DNA of 64,000 nt, taken from UBA1046 sp050945515. Lineage in GTDB: Bacteria; Bacillota; Clostridia; Saccharofermentanales; DTU023. The position numbers were made by a program, and so were the translations under genes. How positions within the stretch are numbered: position 1 is the first letter of the stretch; the number at the start of each line of letters is the position of its first letter. The stretch spans positions 100,622-164,621 of the forward strand of contig JBMNTB010000001.1 of the NCBI GenBank assembly GCA_050945515.1. The letters run 5' to 3'. Shown here one piece after another: positions 1 to 8,630 of the stretch. The notes beneath the pieces were generated by a model that was given only the letters and a program-made list of their open reading frames with translations, did not search any database and was not told where the DNA came from.

Positions 1-1
1 G

Positions 2-487
2 GACTATCTGCAAGAAGTTATGGGCGGCATGGGCATGCATGGCCGTATCTCGTCCTGGCTGGATGAGGGCAGTAGCTTGCATATTGAAGTTGAAGGTGAG
101 GATCTCGGTCCCGCTATCGGCCGCAGAGGAGAAACTCTGGATGCCATCCAATATCTGACCAATCTGGCCGCTAATGCTCATACTGACGAACATGTGCGTA
201 TTATCGTGGATATAGCAGGCTATCGCCAGCGTCAAAACAAGAAATTGCATGAACTCGCTCTTCGTTCGGCAGAACGTGTACTGAATGAGAACCGGAAACT
301 TAGGCTCAAGCCAATGACACCGGCGGAAAGGCGTGAAATTCATCTTACGCTGGCAGATTATCCGGGTATCACGACCTGGAGCGAGGGTTATGAGCCGATA
401 CGCTGTATCGTCATAGGACCTGAAGCGGACGAGGAGTCTAAGACTAAGAAAGAAGATTATTGGGATGATAACGAAGGCGATAACTGA
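2..487 (+). CDS. jag: Jag/KhpB RNA-binding protein, 5'-truncated
   Basis: The frame is open from base 2, so the gene begins before the window; only about 161 C-terminal residues are seen. A KH domain carries the GxxG-type loop IGRRG, followed by an R3H domain with RREIH (Arg-x3-His) and a typical acidic tail. Jag proteins bind RNA and in Bacillota lie next to the membrane insertase spoIIIJ/yidC, ahead of mnmE, which fits the order here. The internal ATG at 20 is not the true start, because it would cut into the KH domain. The stop overlaps mnmE by 23 bases, suggesting translational coupling. Confidence 0.93.
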   Translation, partial: DYLQEVMGGMGMHGRISSWLDEGSSLHIEVEGEDLGPAIGRRGETLDAIQYLTNLAANAHTDEHVRIIVDIAGYRQRQNKKLHELALRSAERVLNENRKLRLKPMTPAERREIHLTLADYPGITTWSEGYEPIRCIVIGPEADEESKTKKEDYWDDNEGDN

Positions 488-1868
488 TACCATCGCAGCA
501 GTTTCAACACCGCCGGGAGCAAGTGGCCTGGCGGTTCTGCGTTTATCGGGCCCACAAGCGGCAGAATGCTGCGATCAATTGTTTCAACCTTATGCAATAA
601 CCCCTGTGCAGCCTTCAGAAATGGCCGGCTATACTACGGCAGTGGGCACATGGGCAGGGTTGGATGAAGTTGTGCTTAGCTGTTTTAAGGCACCCCATTC
701 TTTTACCGGGGAAGATGTATTTGAGATTTCCTGCCACGGAGGAACGGCTGTTAAGCAAGCGATTTTGGACAGTTTGATCTCTGTCGGCGCTCGTCTGGCT
801 GAACCGGGCGAATTTAGCAAACGTGCCTTTATCAATGGCAAAATGGATCTGTCCCAGGCTGAGGCCGTGATGGATTTGATCGGTGCTGAGGCATCCCGCC
901 AGGTACAGGCAGCTTTCAAGCAACTGAAAGGGCAACTATCCGGCAAAATCAGAGCCAGAGCCGATGCGCTCTATGAACTGATGGCCAGAATCGAGGTCAT
1001 CCTGGAATTTCCTGAGCTGGAAGAGACGCCCCCTGCGCTGCAGCAATTGGCAGACGACACGGCATTGGAGGGTGACAGGATTCGGCAACTGGCTGTGGGC
1101 TATGGCCGAGGCAAGGTGGTCCGCGAGGGCCTCAGAGTTGCGATCGCAGGCCGGCCGAATGCCGGCAAGTCGACCTTGCTCAATAATCTGGTGGGAGAAG
1201 ATAAGGCTATTGTAACCTCGATTCCCGGCACTACTCGTGATCTGGTAGAGGCACATCTTATAGTTGACGGCTACTTGGTGCTTTTGACAGATACAGCCGG
1301 CCTGACTCTGGATACGGCGGATCCGGTCGAGCAGGAAGGTGTGCGCCGAGCCCGCCGGGCCCATGCGGAGGCCGATCTTCTGTTTTGGCTGATTTCACCT
1401 CCCTTGCCGGCCACCGCGGAACTGGAGCAGGAGATGGCTGAGATTAGAGAAATTATGGCAGCGGGCAAAGATCTGGTATTGGTCCTTGGCAAGGACGACC
1501 AGGGTGAATCGGCGGCGATCCAAGCTCTGATTGAAAAATATTTAACCACAGTGGATATTGTCAGATTTTCCAAGCAAGCAGACGACGATACTAAACGGAT
1601 TAAAGATAAAATCAGTGATCATCTGCGGCAACTGGAACGACAATATGATCAAGATACCTTAATTACTCATGAGAGACATCGCAAACTGCTGGAGGATGCG
1701 GCCGCAGAATTGGCACAGGCGGCAGCGGAGATCAAATCCGGTCTTACCTTAGACCTGGTAGCTACCAGGTTACGTCAGGCTGCGGAACTGCTGGCAGAGA
1801 TGACCGGAGACAGCGTCGATGCCGGACTGGTTGACACCATCTTCTCACGTTTTTGTGTAGGTAAATAA
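465..1868 (+). CDS. mnmE: tRNA modification GTPase MnmE
   Basis: 467 residues, the normal family length. MnmE works with MnmG to install the carboxymethylaminomethyl group on wobble uridine-34 of certain tRNAs, using folate, GTP and FAD. The N-terminal folate-binding domain begins DTIAAVSTPPGASGLAVLRL. The G domain has G1 GRPNAGKST, G3 DTAGL and the C-terminal FCVGK, whose Cys is the conserved MnmE end motif. The G4 motif reads GKDD instead of the usual NKxD, an unusual loss of the Asn. The start lies inside the end of jag, and mnmG follows after 5 bases, giving a tight operon. Confidence 0.97.
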   Translation: MITKAITDTIAAVSTPPGASGLAVLRLSGPQAAECCDQLFQPYAITPVQPSEMAGYTTAVGTWAGLDEVVLSCFKAPHSFTGEDVFEISCHGGTAVKQAILDSLISVGARLAEPGEFSKRAFINGKMDLSQAEAVMDLIGAEASRQVQAAFKQLKGQLSGKIRARADALYELMARIEVILEFPELEETPPALQQLADDTALEGDRIRQLAVGYGRGKVVREGLRVAIAGRPNAGKSTLLNNLVGEDKAIVTSIPGTTRDLVEAHLIVDGYLVLLTDTAGLTLDTADPVEQEGVRRARRAHAEADLLFWLISPPLPATAELEQEMAEIREIMAAGKDLVLVLGKDDQGESAAIQALIEKYLTTVDIVRFSKQADDDTKRIKDKISDHLRQLERQYDQDTLITHERHRKLLEDAAAELAQAAAEIKSGLTLDLVATRLRQAAELLAEMTGDSVDAGLVDTIFSRFCVGK

Positions 1869-1873
1869 TTGAG

Positions 1874-3826
1874 ATGGCATCATTGGCATCAGCATTAAAA
1901 AAAGACGGTGCCTGGTGCGCCGGCAGCTGTGATCTGGCTGTGGTCGGCGCAGGTCATGCCGGCTGTGAAGCAGCTCTGGCGGCCGCCAGATTGGGTTACA
2001 AAGTCAAGCTGTTCACAATGACCTTAGACAGTCTGGCCAATCTGCCCTGCAATCCCAGTTTAGGCGGCACGGCCAAAGGACAGCTGATCAGAGAGATTGA
2101 CGCTCTGGGCGGTGAAATGGGCAGGATAACGGATCAGGAGATGATCCAGTTCCGGATGCTCAATTCCTCGCGCGGACCGGCCGTGATGTCACCCCGCACT
2201 CAGATTGACCGTGTCGGTTATCAAAGAAGGATGAAGCATGTCTTGGAGCTGGAAAAGAATATTGATCTGCTGCAACAGGAAGTTACGGATCTGATCTGGG
2301 CAGAGGGTGATCGCCCCCGAATCACTGCTGTGCAGACTCGAACCGGCGCTATCTATGACTGCCGAATCTGCATACTGGCAACGGGAACTTTCCTCGACAG
2401 CAAGGTCATCGTGGGTGATGCGATTTATTCCTCCGGCCCGGACTCCTTATTCCCGGCGATTGGTCTGTCAGATGCACTGGCGGAACTGGGACATACGATC
2501 CAGAGATTTAAAACCGGAACTCCCGCCCGCCTGCACCGTCGTTCCCTGAAGCTGGAAGTCTGCGAGATCCAGCCCTCGGATCCGGTGGCCCGTCCTTTCT
2601 CGCATGACAATGAGGACGATCCGAACTGGCGTCCCAAAGACGAACTCCCCTGTTATCTAACCTGGACTACCGCTGACACCAGGGAAATAATCCTTAATAA
2701 TATCGAGCGTTCACCGCTTTATTCGGGCAAAGTTGAGGGCGTCGGCCCTCGCTATTGTCCCTCGATCGAAGATAAATATGTTAAATTCCCCGAGCATGAG
2801 AGACATCATGTCTTTTTGGAGCCGACCGGATTGGATACGGAGGAAATGTACGCCTCCGGTCTTTCCTCCAGCATGCCGGAGGATGTACAGCACGCCATGT
2901 TGAAAACCATCCCCGGCATGGAAGATGCCTATATGATGAGAGTGGCCTATGCCATCGATTATGACTGCATTGATCCGACAGAACTAAAATTATCCCTGGA
3001 ATCACGCTTTGTCGATAATCTGTTCCTGGCCGGCCAGATCAACGGTTCCTCCGGCTATGAGGAGGCAGCCGGTCAAGGACTGGTTGCCGGCATCAATGCT
3101 ACGCGCAAGCTGGAAGGCAAGGAGCCGGTCATTATTGATCGTTCCCAGGGTTACATCGGTGTTTTGATTGATGATCTCGTCACTCGCGGTACCTCAGAGC
3201 CCTACCGTATGATGACCTCGCGCGCCGAATACCGTCTGGTTCTGCGCCAGGATAATGCCGATCAGCGTCTGACGCCGCTGGGCTATGAAATTGGTCTAAT
3301 CAGTGAGGCGCGTTGGCAGAAATTTCAGCGTAAGCAGGCGCAGATCAGAGATGAAGCCGAACGCCTTAGTCAGGTTATTTTACAGCCAGGTCCCCGGACA
3401 GACCAGTTTTTGCTTGAACACGGCAGCACCCCTCTGCGTGAAGCTACCTCTCTGGCCCGTCTTCTGAAGCGTCCCGAACTCAGCTATCAGGATCTGGCAG
3501 CATTGGATCCGGAGCGACCGGACATTCCAGCCTATATTACCGCCACGATGGAAATTGATATCAAATACGAAGGCTATATCAAGATGGAACAAAACCGCAT
3601 TGATCGCTTCCGCAAAGTTGAAATGAAGTCTCTGCCGCAAAATTTCGATTACGGTACTATCAGCGGTCTGCGCTTGGAAGCAGCTCAAAAACTCACTTCG
3701 CGCCAACCGTCATCCGTCGGTCAGGCCAGCAGAATCTCCGGTGTTTCACCTGCTGATGTCCAGGTTCTGCTCGTCTGGCTAGAAGCGGAAAAGCGCCGGG
3801 CTGTGGCTGAGCAGGCCCAAGCTTAG
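1874..3826 (+). CDS. mnmG: tRNA uridine-5-carboxymethylaminomethyl modification enzyme MnmG (GidA)
   Basis: 650 residues. FAD-dependent partner of MnmE in wobble-uridine modification. The N-terminal dinucleotide-binding motif is VVGAGHAGCEAALAAARLG, followed by the family signatures NPSLGGTAKGQL and FKTGTPARL. The C-terminal half has GQINGSSGYEEAAGQGL and the conserved TSRAEYRLVLRQDNAD helix. The length matches the long bacterial MnmG. It starts 5 bases after mnmE and ends 8 bases before rsmG, so it is surely co-transcribed. Confidence 0.97.
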   Translation: MASLASALKKDGAWCAGSCDLAVVGAGHAGCEAALAAARLGYKVKLFTMTLDSLANLPCNPSLGGTAKGQLIREIDALGGEMGRITDQEMIQFRMLNSSRGPAVMSPRTQIDRVGYQRRMKHVLELEKNIDLLQQEVTDLIWAEGDRPRITAVQTRTGAIYDCRICILATGTFLDSKVIVGDAIYSSGPDSLFPAIGLSDALAELGHTIQRFKTGTPARLHRRSLKLEVCEIQPSDPVARPFSHDNEDDPNWRPKDELPCYLTWTTADTREIILNNIERSPLYSGKVEGVGPRYCPSIEDKYVKFPEHERHHVFLEPTGLDTEEMYASGLSSSMPEDVQHAMLKTIPGMEDAYMMRVAYAIDYDCIDPTELKLSLESRFVDNLFLAGQINGSSGYEEAAGQGLVAGINATRKLEGKEPVIIDRSQGYIGVLIDDLVTRGTSEPYRMMTSRAEYRLVLRQDNADQRLTPLGYEIGLISEARWQKFQRKQAQIRDEAERLSQVILQPGPRTDQFLLEHGSTPLREATSLARLLKRPELSYQDLAALDPERPDIPAYITATMEIDIKYEGYIKMEQNRIDRFRKVEMKSLPQNFDYGTISGLRLEAAQKLTSRQPSSVGQASRISGVSPADVQVLLVWLEAEKRRAVAEQAQA

Positions 3827-3834
3827 GACTAACC

Positions 3835-4680
3835 GTGAGCGCCTTCGATTCAGCAGCATATGAATATTGGCTTGACGAAGCCGCCCGCAGGGCGGGACTT
3901 GTGCTCTCGTCTGCTCAAACCGGGCATTTACTGTGCTTTATCGAGATGCTGCTAGCTAAAAATAAAGTGATGGACCTGACCAATATCACGGAACCGGAAG
4001 AGCTCGCGCTTAAACATCTGCTCGACAGCTGGCTCTTGCTGCCCGTGATTGATTGCCTGCTGCCACAGCGCAAACAAAGGCAGACATCAATCTCTCAGAA
4101 AGATACTTGCGCCGCAGCGCAAAACGAGCACCAGGACGATCAGACACAAACGCAGACACAGACACAGGAATCCGCTCCTATAACTCTGGTCGATGTCGGC
4201 TCCGGCGCCGGCTTCCCAGGCCTGCCGCTGAAGCTGGTACGCCCGGAGCTGCAGGTGCTACTGCTGGATGCCCAGCGCAAACGTGTCGCTTTCCTCTGCG
4301 AATGCCTGGAGAAGCTTGAGCTCACCGGTATAGAAGCCAGGCAGCTACGGGCAGAAGAGGCAGGCAGACTGCCGGAACTGCGAGATAGCTTTGATCTGGT
4401 GACAGCGCGAGCGGTAGCAGCCTTACCGCAGCTAGCCGAGCTATGCCTGCCCCTGGCAGCACCGGGCGGATATTTTCTGGCCATGAAAGGGCGCAACGCT
4501 GAAGCAGATCAGGCCCGACCGGCAGTGACCAAATTGTCCGGCCGCATCTGCGAAGTAAAGTCGTATCTATTGCCGGGCACAGATATGCAGCGCAGCCTGA
4601 TTATCATTGAAAAAATTGCTCCCACTGCCAAAGTCTATCCCCGCAGTTTCGCCCGTATCAAAAACAATCCTCTGCATTGA
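3835..4680 (+). CDS. rsmG: 16S rRNA (guanine-527-N7)-methyltransferase RsmG with low-complexity insert
   Basis: GTG start, 281 residues. RsmG methylates G527 of 16S rRNA using S-adenosylmethionine; the usual length is roughly 210-240 residues. The SAM-binding core is clear: VDVGSGAGFPGLPLKLVRP, followed by LLDAQRKRVAFL. Just before the core, residues 77-115 form a polar insert rich in Gln, Thr and Lys, ending in a repeated Gln-Thr tract encoded by CAGACA-type repeats at about 4140-4168. The insert lies between the N-terminal helix region and the Rossmann fold, so it is probably a disordered loop. The catalytic core looks intact. Confidence 0.95.
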   Translation: MSAFDSAAYEYWLDEAARRAGLVLSSAQTGHLLCFIEMLLAKNKVMDLTNITEPEELALKHLLDSWLLLPVIDCLLPQRKQRQTSISQKDTCAAAQNEHQDDQTQTQTQTQESAPITLVDVGSGAGFPGLPLKLVRPELQVLLLDAQRKRVAFLCECLEKLELTGIEARQLRAEEAGRLPELRDSFDLVTARAVAALPQLAELCLPLAAPGGYFLAMKGRNAEADQARPAVTKLSGRICEVKSYLLPGTDMQRSLIIIEKIAPTAKVYPRSFARIKNNPLH

Positions 4681-4775
4681 AAATTTGGATCGGAAACCGG
4701 GCTAAATGCGAGGGATAATCTGTGAATTATCTGCTGTTTGCAATGCTTTTCACGGCCTTTTGCAGCCGCTCCCTA

Positions 4776-4784
4776 TGTTATAAT
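4776..4784 (+). promoter_or_regulatory. Extended -10 promoter of gyrA
   Basis: The motif TGTTATAAT gives a perfect -10 TATAAT at 4779-4784 preceded by the TG of an extended -10 element. No good -35 lies at the right distance, as expected for this promoter type. The start codon is 36 bases downstream with the strong ribosome site GAGGAGG at 4808-4814. The same TGTTAT-type motif recurs before the parvulin gene (46027) and the LtaS-like gene (23720). Confidence 0.6.
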
Positions 4785-4820
4785 TAATAAGATGCAGATC
4801 TTTCTCTGAGGAGGGAATTT

Positions 4821-7340
4821 ATGGCAAATTCGCCTGATAAAAATAACCACTACACTGATAAGGAATTCGCGATTGATGAGGCTTTCCGCAGTCCAGACAA
4901 TGTGATAGTTCCGGTTCAACTCGAACAGGAAATGAGCAAATCGTTCATCGATTATGCGATGAGCGTTATTACGGACCGGGCTCTGCCTGATGTGCGCGAC
5001 GGCCTGAAACCGGTACACCGCAGGATCATCTATTCGATGTTTACGCAGGGCTTCACCCATGACAAACCATATCGCAAATGTGCGACTACCGTTGGTGATG
5101 TGCTGGGCCGCTTCCACCCGCATGGCGATGCGGCTGTCTATGATGCTTTGGTCAGAATGGCGCAGGATTTCTCCATGCGCGAACCGCTGATCGATGGCCA
5201 CGGCAATTTCGGTTCCCGGGATGGCGACCCGCCGGCAGCCTATCGTTATACGGAGGCTCGCCTGACCAGACTGTCCAGTGAGATGATGGCCAATATCAAC
5301 CGCGATACGGTTGATTTCCAGCCCAATTATGATGAACATACCGAAGAACCCGTAGTCCTGCCGGCTTCTTTCCCCAATTTGCTGGTCAACGGCTCGTCCG
5401 GCATTGCGGTCGGTATGACGACCAATATCCCGCCCCATAATCTGGGTGAGATTATCGACGGCACGGTTCTGCTGCTCGATGATCCGGGCGCTGATACGGC
5501 AGATTTGATGGAAGTTGTGCCGGGCCCCGATTTCCCGACCGGGGGCAGAATTATGGGCATATCCGGTATCAGGCAAGCCTACGAAACAGGGCGCGGACGC
5601 ATTGTCGTCCAAGCCCATGCCGAGGTTGAGGAAATGCGCGGCGGCCGGCAAAGAATCCTGGTACACGATCTGCCCTATATGGTCAATAAGGCCCGCTTGA
5701 TCGAACGGATTGCCGAGCTGGTCAAAGAGAAGCGGATCGATGGTATCTCAGATATCCGCGATGAATCGGATCGTCATGATGCCGTTCGTATTGTGATTGA
5801 ACTGAAGCGCGACGCCACACCGCTGGTCGTGCTGAACCAACTATATCATCACACTCAAATGCAGGATGCCTTCAATACCAATATGCTGGCATTGATTCCC
5901 AGCGATGACGGCAAGTTCGTCCCTCAGATGCTGAGTCTGAAAGAAGCTCTGACCCAATATATCAACCACCATAAGGAAGTACTAACCCGTCGGACGCGCT
6001 ACGACCTGGCTAAGGCGGAGGACAGACGTCATATCGTCGAAGGACTGCAACTGGCGATCGACAAAATCGATCAAGTAATAAATATCATCCGCTCATCCGC
6101 CAGTGAAGAAGTGGCCAAAACCAGATTATCCGAGCACTTCGGCCTGACAGAGAAACAGTCTCAGAGCATTGTCGATATGAGACTGGGGCGCCTGTCCGGT
6201 CTGGAGCGCGACAAATTGCAGACGGAACATGACGAGCTGGATGAAAAAATATCGCTCTATAACAGAATTTTGACGGATGAACAGCTATTGACCGCTACGG
6301 TCAAGGATGAGCTCCTTGAAATCAAAAAGCGCTATGCCAACCCACGCCGGACAGAAATCGACCCTGTCGGCGGCTTTGAGATCGATGACGAATCTCTGAT
6401 CGAAGAAGAGCAGGTTGTAATCACCATGACGAACGCCGGCTATGTCAAGCGCCTGCCCGTCGATACCTACCGTTCACAACGGCGCGGCGGCCGCGGCATT
6501 ACCGGTCTGCAGACCAGAGAAGAAGATGTAGTTTGCCAGATTATCACGACTTCGACGCATCAGACATTGCTCTTCTTCACGACCAAGGGTAAAGTCTATC
6601 GCCTCAGAGGCTACCAGATTCCGGAGGCCTCGCGCACAGCCAGAGGTACGGCGATCGTGAATCTCCTGCAACTGGAGCCTGAGGAAAAGATCTACGGCAT
6701 AGTGCCGATCGACGATGAGGCGGAAGAAGGCAGCCTGATCATGGCCACGCGCGAAGGTCTGGTCAAAAAGACACAACTGTCCGATTATGCTAATATCCGT
6801 CGTTCCGGTCTGATTGCGATCAAATTGCGCGACGAAGATGAGCTGGTCGGAGTTAAATTGACCGGCGACGAGCACGATATCATTCTAGTCACCAAAAACG
6901 GCATGGCGATTCGCTTTGATGAAGCTGATGTCAGAGATACCGGGCGCAACACAATGGGCGTCAAGGGTATCACTTTGGATCCGGGCGACGAGGTTATCAG
7001 TATGGTCTCGGCCGATGAAAACCGGACTCTGCTGGTCATATCGGAGAAGGGTTTCGGCAAGCGCACCAGGCTGTCCGATTATCGCAAACAGAATAGAGGC
7101 GGCAAAGGCCTGATTACCTACCGTACCACCAAGAAGACAGGCAAATTGGTCAGCGCCATGCTGGTTGACGGCGATATCGACATCTTGCTGATCAATGACT
7201 CCGGTATTGTGATCCGCATCAAAACAGAGGAGATTCCGGTACTCTCCCGTAATACCAGCGGTGTCACCCTGATGAGAGCTGCTGACAGCAGTGTTGTCAG
7301 CGTGGCCCCGATTACGGACGAAGACGAAGAAGACAGTTAA
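4821..7340 (+). CDS. gyrA: DNA gyrase subunit A
   Basis: 839 residues. Breakage-reunion subunit of gyrase, which introduces negative supercoils with GyrB. The N-terminal part has GLKPVHRRIIYSM, then HPHGDAAVYDALVRMAQ, and the catalytic tyrosine in AYRYTEARL. The C-terminal beta-pinwheel carries the GyrA box QRRGGRG, which marks gyrase rather than topoisomerase IV. In the quinolone-resistance region, the position equal to E. coli Ser83 is Ala (GDAAVYD), while the Asp87 equivalent is kept. gyrB is not in the window, so gyrA stands alone with its own promoter. Confidence 0.97.
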   Translation: MANSPDKNNHYTDKEFAIDEAFRSPDNVIVPVQLEQEMSKSFIDYAMSVITDRALPDVRDGLKPVHRRIIYSMFTQGFTHDKPYRKCATTVGDVLGRFHPHGDAAVYDALVRMAQDFSMREPLIDGHGNFGSRDGDPPAAYRYTEARLTRLSSEMMANINRDTVDFQPNYDEHTEEPVVLPASFPNLLVNGSSGIAVGMTTNIPPHNLGEIIDGTVLLLDDPGADTADLMEVVPGPDFPTGGRIMGISGIRQAYETGRGRIVVQAHAEVEEMRGGRQRILVHDLPYMVNKARLIERIAELVKEKRIDGISDIRDESDRHDAVRIVIELKRDATPLVVLNQLYHHTQMQDAFNTNMLALIPSDDGKFVPQMLSLKEALTQYINHHKEVLTRRTRYDLAKAEDRRHIVEGLQLAIDKIDQVINIIRSSASEEVAKTRLSEHFGLTEKQSQSIVDMRLGRLSGLERDKLQTEHDELDEKISLYNRILTDEQLLTATVKDELLEIKKRYANPRRTEIDPVGGFEIDDESLIEEEQVVITMTNAGYVKRLPVDTYRSQRRGGRGITGLQTREEDVVCQIITTSTHQTLLFFTTKGKVYRLRGYQIPEASRTARGTAIVNLLQLEPEEKIYGIVPIDDEAEEGSLIMATREGLVKKTQLSDYANIRRSGLIAIKLRDEDELVGVKLTGDEHDIILVTKNGMAIRFDEADVRDTGRNTMGVKGITLDPGDEVISMVSADENRTLLVISEKGFGKRTRLSDYRKQNRGGKGLITYRTTKKTGKLVSAMLVDGDIDILLINDSGIVIRIKTEEIPVLSRNTSGVTLMRAADSSVVSVAPITDEDEEDS

Positions 7341-7366
7341 AAGGAAAGAAGAAGGAGAAACTTGAA

Positions 7367-8542
7367 ATGCTGAATTTTGATTTTTATAGTCCGACCTATT
7401 TCGCGTTTGGCCGTGGGACGGAAGCCAGAACCGGTGAACTGGCTTTGCGTTTCGGCGGCACGAGGGGACTGGTTCATTATGGTTCCGGTTCAGTGATTAG
7501 GAGCGGCCTGCTGGACAGAGTCCGCCGGTCTCTGACAGAAGCCGGGGTTTATTTCACAGAGCTGGGCGGGGTTGTGCCCAATCCGCGAGCTTCTTTGGTC
7601 TATGAGGGTATTGAGATCTGTCGCCGGGAGAAACTGGACTTTGTGCTTGGTGTCGGCGGCGGCAGTTCGGTGGATTCCGCCAAGGCGATTGCGCTGGGTG
7701 TGCCTTATGAGGGAGATTTCTGGGATTTCTACTGCGGTTTGGCTGTGCCGGAAATAGCGTTGCCGATCGGCAGCATTGTGACTTTAGCCGCTACAGGAAC
7801 CGAAGGCTCCAACTCATCCGTTATATCCAATGATCTGTGTGGCAATCTCAAATGCGGTGTCAATAGCGATCTGGTGCGACCGCTGTTTTCGATTCTGAAT
7901 CCGGAGCTGACATTCACAGTTCCTAAATATCATACTGCCTGTGGGGCAACGGATATCCTATCTCATATCATTGAACGCTACTTCACAAATACCACGGGAG
8001 TCGAGTTAACCGACCGTCTGGCTGAGGCGGTTTTCCCTCGCGTGATGGAAGCTGCACGAGTAGCTTTGCAAAATCCGGAGGACTATGAGGCGCGGGCGGA
8101 CCTGCTCTGGTGCGGTACGCTGGCCCATAATAATATCCTCGGCACCGGACGTCAACAGGACTGGAGCAGTCACCGCATCGAGCATGCTTTGTCCGCTGAA
8201 TTTGATGTAGCTCATGGTGCCGGTCTGGCCGTAGTAATTCCGAATTTTCTGACCTATACACTGGAACATGATCCGGCTCGCTTTGCACGTTTTGCGACCA
8301 GGATGTTCGGCCTTGAACCTGAGGGCAAAACTGAGTTGGAACTGGGTCGGTCGGGAATTGAGGCTTTCCGGGCTTTCCTGGACGAGATCGGTATGCCGAA
8401 GACACTGGGTGATCTCGGTATTGGCCGAGAGCATATTCCGCAGCTTCTCCGCGCGGTAGTACCGAACAATGGCGATCTTGTGGGCTATTTCCAGCCTCTG
8501 ACGGAACAGGATGTCACCAAAATCTTTGAACTTTGTCTGTAA
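7367..8542 (+). CDS. Iron-containing alcohol dehydrogenase (butanol dehydrogenase / YqhD-like)
   Basis: 391 residues with ribosome site GAAGGAG 10 bases before ATG. The sequence begins in the style of NADPH-dependent butanol dehydrogenases (FDFYSPTYFAFGRGTE). The nucleotide-binding signature is LGVGGGSSVDSAKAIA. Metal ligands fit the family: Asp and His in ATDILSHIIERYF, and His residues in HRIEHALSAEF and DVAHGAGLA. It probably reduces aldehydes to alcohols during fermentation; the exact substrate cannot be told. It follows gyrA by 26 bases but is functionally unrelated, and is closed by a strong terminator. Confidence 0.9.
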   Translation: MLNFDFYSPTYFAFGRGTEARTGELALRFGGTRGLVHYGSGSVIRSGLLDRVRRSLTEAGVYFTELGGVVPNPRASLVYEGIEICRREKLDFVLGVGGGSSVDSAKAIALGVPYEGDFWDFYCGLAVPEIALPIGSIVTLAATGTEGSNSSVISNDLCGNLKCGVNSDLVRPLFSILNPELTFTVPKYHTACGATDILSHIIERYFTNTTGVELTDRLAEAVFPRVMEAARVALQNPEDYEARADLLWCGTLAHNNILGTGRQQDWSSHRIEHALSAEFDVAHGAGLAVVIPNFLTYTLEHDPARFARFATRMFGLEPEGKTELELGRSGIEAFRAFLDEIGMPKTLGDLGIGREHIPQLLRAVVPNNGDLVGYFQPLTEQDVTKIFELCL

Positions 8543-8566
8543 GATCATGGTACTCTAAATGAATAG

Positions 8567-8612
8567 CTGCCCGGTCGGTCACGAGCTGACGGACAGACCG
8601 GGCAGATTTTTT
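8567..8612 (+). terminator. Rho-independent terminator after the alcohol dehydrogenase gene
   Basis: A 14-base stem, CTGCCCGGTCGGTC pairing with GACAGACCGGGCAG (one mismatch), has an 11-base loop and is followed by six T residues. It lies between the dehydrogenase stop and the pepF ribosome site. It also shows that the earlier in-frame ATG at 8559 is not the pepF start, since that frame would translate the terminator hairpin. Confidence 0.9.
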
Positions 8613-8630
8613 CTCCGGAGGATTAATATT

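Noticed and set aside
4773..5666. Long open frame (297 codons) on the minus strand opposite gyrA
   Set aside because: It lies wholly against gyrA apart from its end, has no ribosome site, and its protein looks like a reverse shadow of a G+C-rich gene.
8559..8630. Upstream ATG as the start of oligoendopeptidase F
   Set aside because: The extra 24 codons run through a perfect terminator hairpin, while a good ribosome site precedes the ATG at 8631.
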